Below are positions 62,492 through 64,000 of a stretch of 64,000 bases of DNA, one piece after another. The stretch is taken from positions 1 through 64,000 of the forward strand of contig LR590468.1 in assembly GCA_901472505.1 (NCBI GenBank), in the 5' to 3' direction. The first letter of the stretch is position 1, and every line of letters begins with the position of its first letter. The translations under genes and the position numbers were made by a program. This stretch comes from Proteus vulgaris (GTDB lineage Bacteria; Pseudomonadota; Gammaproteobacteria; Enterobacterales; Enterobacteriaceae). Below the pieces are notes generated by a model that ran no database searches, had not been told where the DNA came from, and saw nothing but the letters and a program-made list of their open reading frames with translations.

Positions 62492-63715
62492 ATGAACATG
62501 TTAGAAGATATTGTTAATTTATACAGAACAACCGGATGCCCCAAATGGAGCAATCGGCGCTTTAATGTGAGCTTAACAACCTATTGTGATTCTGTTCATC
62601 ATTCCATTTCCACTCTGTATAATTCATCAATACCTATTCTTGAGGATATTGTTCTTGATGGTAAATTATTCTCACCTAGTGACCCAGATTCCTCCAATAT
62701 CCCAGAGGAGTGGTCAAAAATAGAGTTAACATGCATTACTCCTTCAAACTCTGAAAACAGGTTTTACTCTTGCATTGATGATTTATTATCAATCAATTCA
62801 GTTAAAAAAGGTGTTTTACCTAGATATTATTATTTGGTTGATACAAATTATTTTTCTGAGGATAGCAATAAACCAGATGATATTATAAAGCTTAACAAAC
62901 TATGTGACTTTATCGATAAATTATCTACTTTAGCCCACTATCATGATTCTCGAAATAGTGATGATGACTATAAACTTGTTTTTATTAAAAATAATGAAAA
63001 TGGAAAGTCAATATCTGCTATCTTAAATATTATTTTGACTAAAGATTTAATCGATATTGAAGATTTTGATTACTCGATTTTGGATTTTTTCAGCGATCCT
63101 TCATCAAAAAACACTCCTCATTACCATGAAAAAGTTGGCATTTTCAGAAATACAATTGTGGAATTTGTTTGTGAAAATAAAGTATCGTTTCAAGACATAA
63201 TAAAAAATTGGAATGATTTCAATAAACTTTATTTAGACAATTTATCAACTTATTTAAATAATTTTTCATTTCATAAGGCTAGAAAAGAGATTGCAGAAGC
63301 TGAGGCTAACTTTGCAGAAAAGTTATCTAAAATAACTAGTGATATTGCTGGAAAGATATTATCTATCCCAGTATCGATGGCTGCAACTATTGCAATTTTT
63401 AAATTAAATAACATAATTGAAATTAGTTTTGCAACTTTAGGTGTACTTATTACATCTATCTTTATGCATTTAGTCTTAATAAACCAATGTAAACAATTAA
63501 ATAGAGTTATACATGCTAAAGATTTGGTATTTAAGCCATTTGAAAATAATGAAAAAACATATCCACAAGAGTTACATGCTGATGTACAAGAAGCATTAAC
63601 GAGCTTAGATAAAAATCAAAAATTTACAACATTTACTCTTAATTGTTTAATAATTATTACATGGATACCTTCAATTACTTCAATAATACTGTTATCTTAT
63701 TCAGCTATTAAATAA
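62492..63715 (+). CDS. Membrane protein partner of the NdpA-like gene
   Basis: A 407-residue protein. About 265 soluble residues (NLYRTTGCPKWSNRRFNVSL, PRYYYLVDTNYFSED, DDDYKLVFIKNN) are followed by a helical stretch (KARKEIAEAEANFAEKLSKI), two membrane helices (ILSIPVSMAATIAIF, ISFATLGVLITSIFMHLVLI), a loop and a last membrane helix (LNCLIIITWIPSITSIILL). It starts 10 bases after the NdpA-like stop, so is co-transcribed. A cytoplasmic sensor with a membrane effector is a reasonable reading, but no family is recognised. Confidence 0.7.
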   Translation: MNMLEDIVNLYRTTGCPKWSNRRFNVSLTTYCDSVHHSISTLYNSSIPILEDIVLDGKLFSPSDPDSSNIPEEWSKIELTCITPSNSENRFYSCIDDLLSINSVKKGVLPRYYYLVDTNYFSEDSNKPDDIIKLNKLCDFIDKLSTLAHYHDSRNSDDDYKLVFIKNNENGKSISAILNIILTKDLIDIEDFDYSILDFFSDPSSKNTPHYHEKVGIFRNTIVEFVCENKVSFQDIIKNWNDFNKLYLDNLSTYLNNFSFHKARKEIAEAEANFAEKLSKITSDIAGKILSIPVSMAATIAIFKLNNIIEISFATLGVLITSIFMHLVLINQCKQLNRVIHAKDLVFKPFENNEKTYPQELHADVQEALTSLDKNQKFTTFTLNCLIIITWIPSITSIILLSYSAIK

Positions 63716-64000
63716 TTATGTTAAAATAGAAACTATTCCATTTATAAATCCTAATGCTGTTTGCACTTTTTTTCTTATAGTACCATCTGAGCATTTCTTA
63801 TATTTAGCTATATTTCTTAATGATATTCTATAAATAAAGTGTAACACTATTATTTCATATTCCTCGTAACAATATTGTTTTAATTTAGCAACACATTTAT
63901 CTATTAAAATTCCTTCATCATCATTACATTGTGGGTATTTACTTCCAGAATAAGGTAAAACACCTTTAAAACCAGCAGCTATATTAGACCAGTCAATATT
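63716..64000 (-). CDS. Phage antitermination Q-like protein (partial)
   Basis: The last 94 codons are visible, cut by the window end: WSNIAAGFKGVLPYSG, CNDDEGILIDKCVAKLKQYCYEEYEIIVLHFIYRISLRNIAKY and CSDGTIRKKVQTALGFINGIV. The helix-turn-helix-like SLRNIAKYKKCSDGTIRKK and size fit lambdoid Q antiterminators of the PF06530 type. It would allow read-through of late terminators. Its stop codon abuts that of the convergent membrane-protein gene. Confidence 0.6.
   Translation of the reverse strand, partial: NIDWSNIAAGFKGVLPYSGSKYPQCNDDEGILIDKCVAKLKQYCYEEYEIIVLHFIYRISLRNIAKYKKCSDGTIRKKVQTALGFINGIVSILT

Overview
The window looks like chromosome of an AT-rich member of Enterobacterales, most likely Morganellaceae (Proteus or Providencia). 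The background is very AT-rich, and genes such as msrPQ, blc, ybgA, psiE and a cspA/ymcF unit have enterobacterial architecture. The genus is an inference. Much of the window is accessory DNA.

Layout. (1) 1-8.3 kb: small heat-shock protein, a cold-shock gene with a YmcF-like partner, GNAT, a lysozyme-inhibitor-like gene, wrecks of an AB5-toxin B subunit and a methyltransferase, the ibrA/ibrB (ybdN/ybdM) pair, and prophage scraps. (2) 8.8-12.6 kb: a broken two-component system beside intact msrP-msrQ, with a CusR/HprR-type operator still present. (3) 12.6-17.7 kb: a collapsed prophage relic (pieces of gpJ, tape measure and lysis genes, plus a second ibrA fragment), then blc, ybgA and a frameshifted psiE, an integrase C-terminal fragment and a detached 3' end of icd. 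(4) 17.7-35.0 kb: a higher-GC island carrying rlmF, nimR/nimT, mdaB, an AraC regulator, a TorD/DmsABC/ferredoxin operon, an IS30 scrap, a DUF4440 gene, a tyrosine recombinase and a large SMC-like ATPase. (5) 35.2-64 kb: a prophage on the minus strand with HK97-like head genes, lambda-like tail genes and a P21-like pinholin/SAR-endolysin/Rz/Rz1 lysis module. It reaches an antitermination-Q-like gene cut by the window end.

Between Q and the lysis genes, the usual place for prophage cargo, lie an NdpA-family plus membrane-protein gene pair, a second cspA/ymcF unit, an RloC/PrrC-like ATPase and a Fur-box-controlled RyhB-like small RNA. Two structured, covarying RNA elements precede small genes of the lysis transcript.

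A caution for every reader: many genes are split by single extra bases, for example five in the 0.47-kb small terminase gene and five in the 0.34-kb HNH gene. Removing them restores family-typical lengths, so a good part of the apparent pseudogenes may be uncorrected insertion errors rather than biology. Other defects (fusions, large deletions, nonsense codons) are not of that kind.
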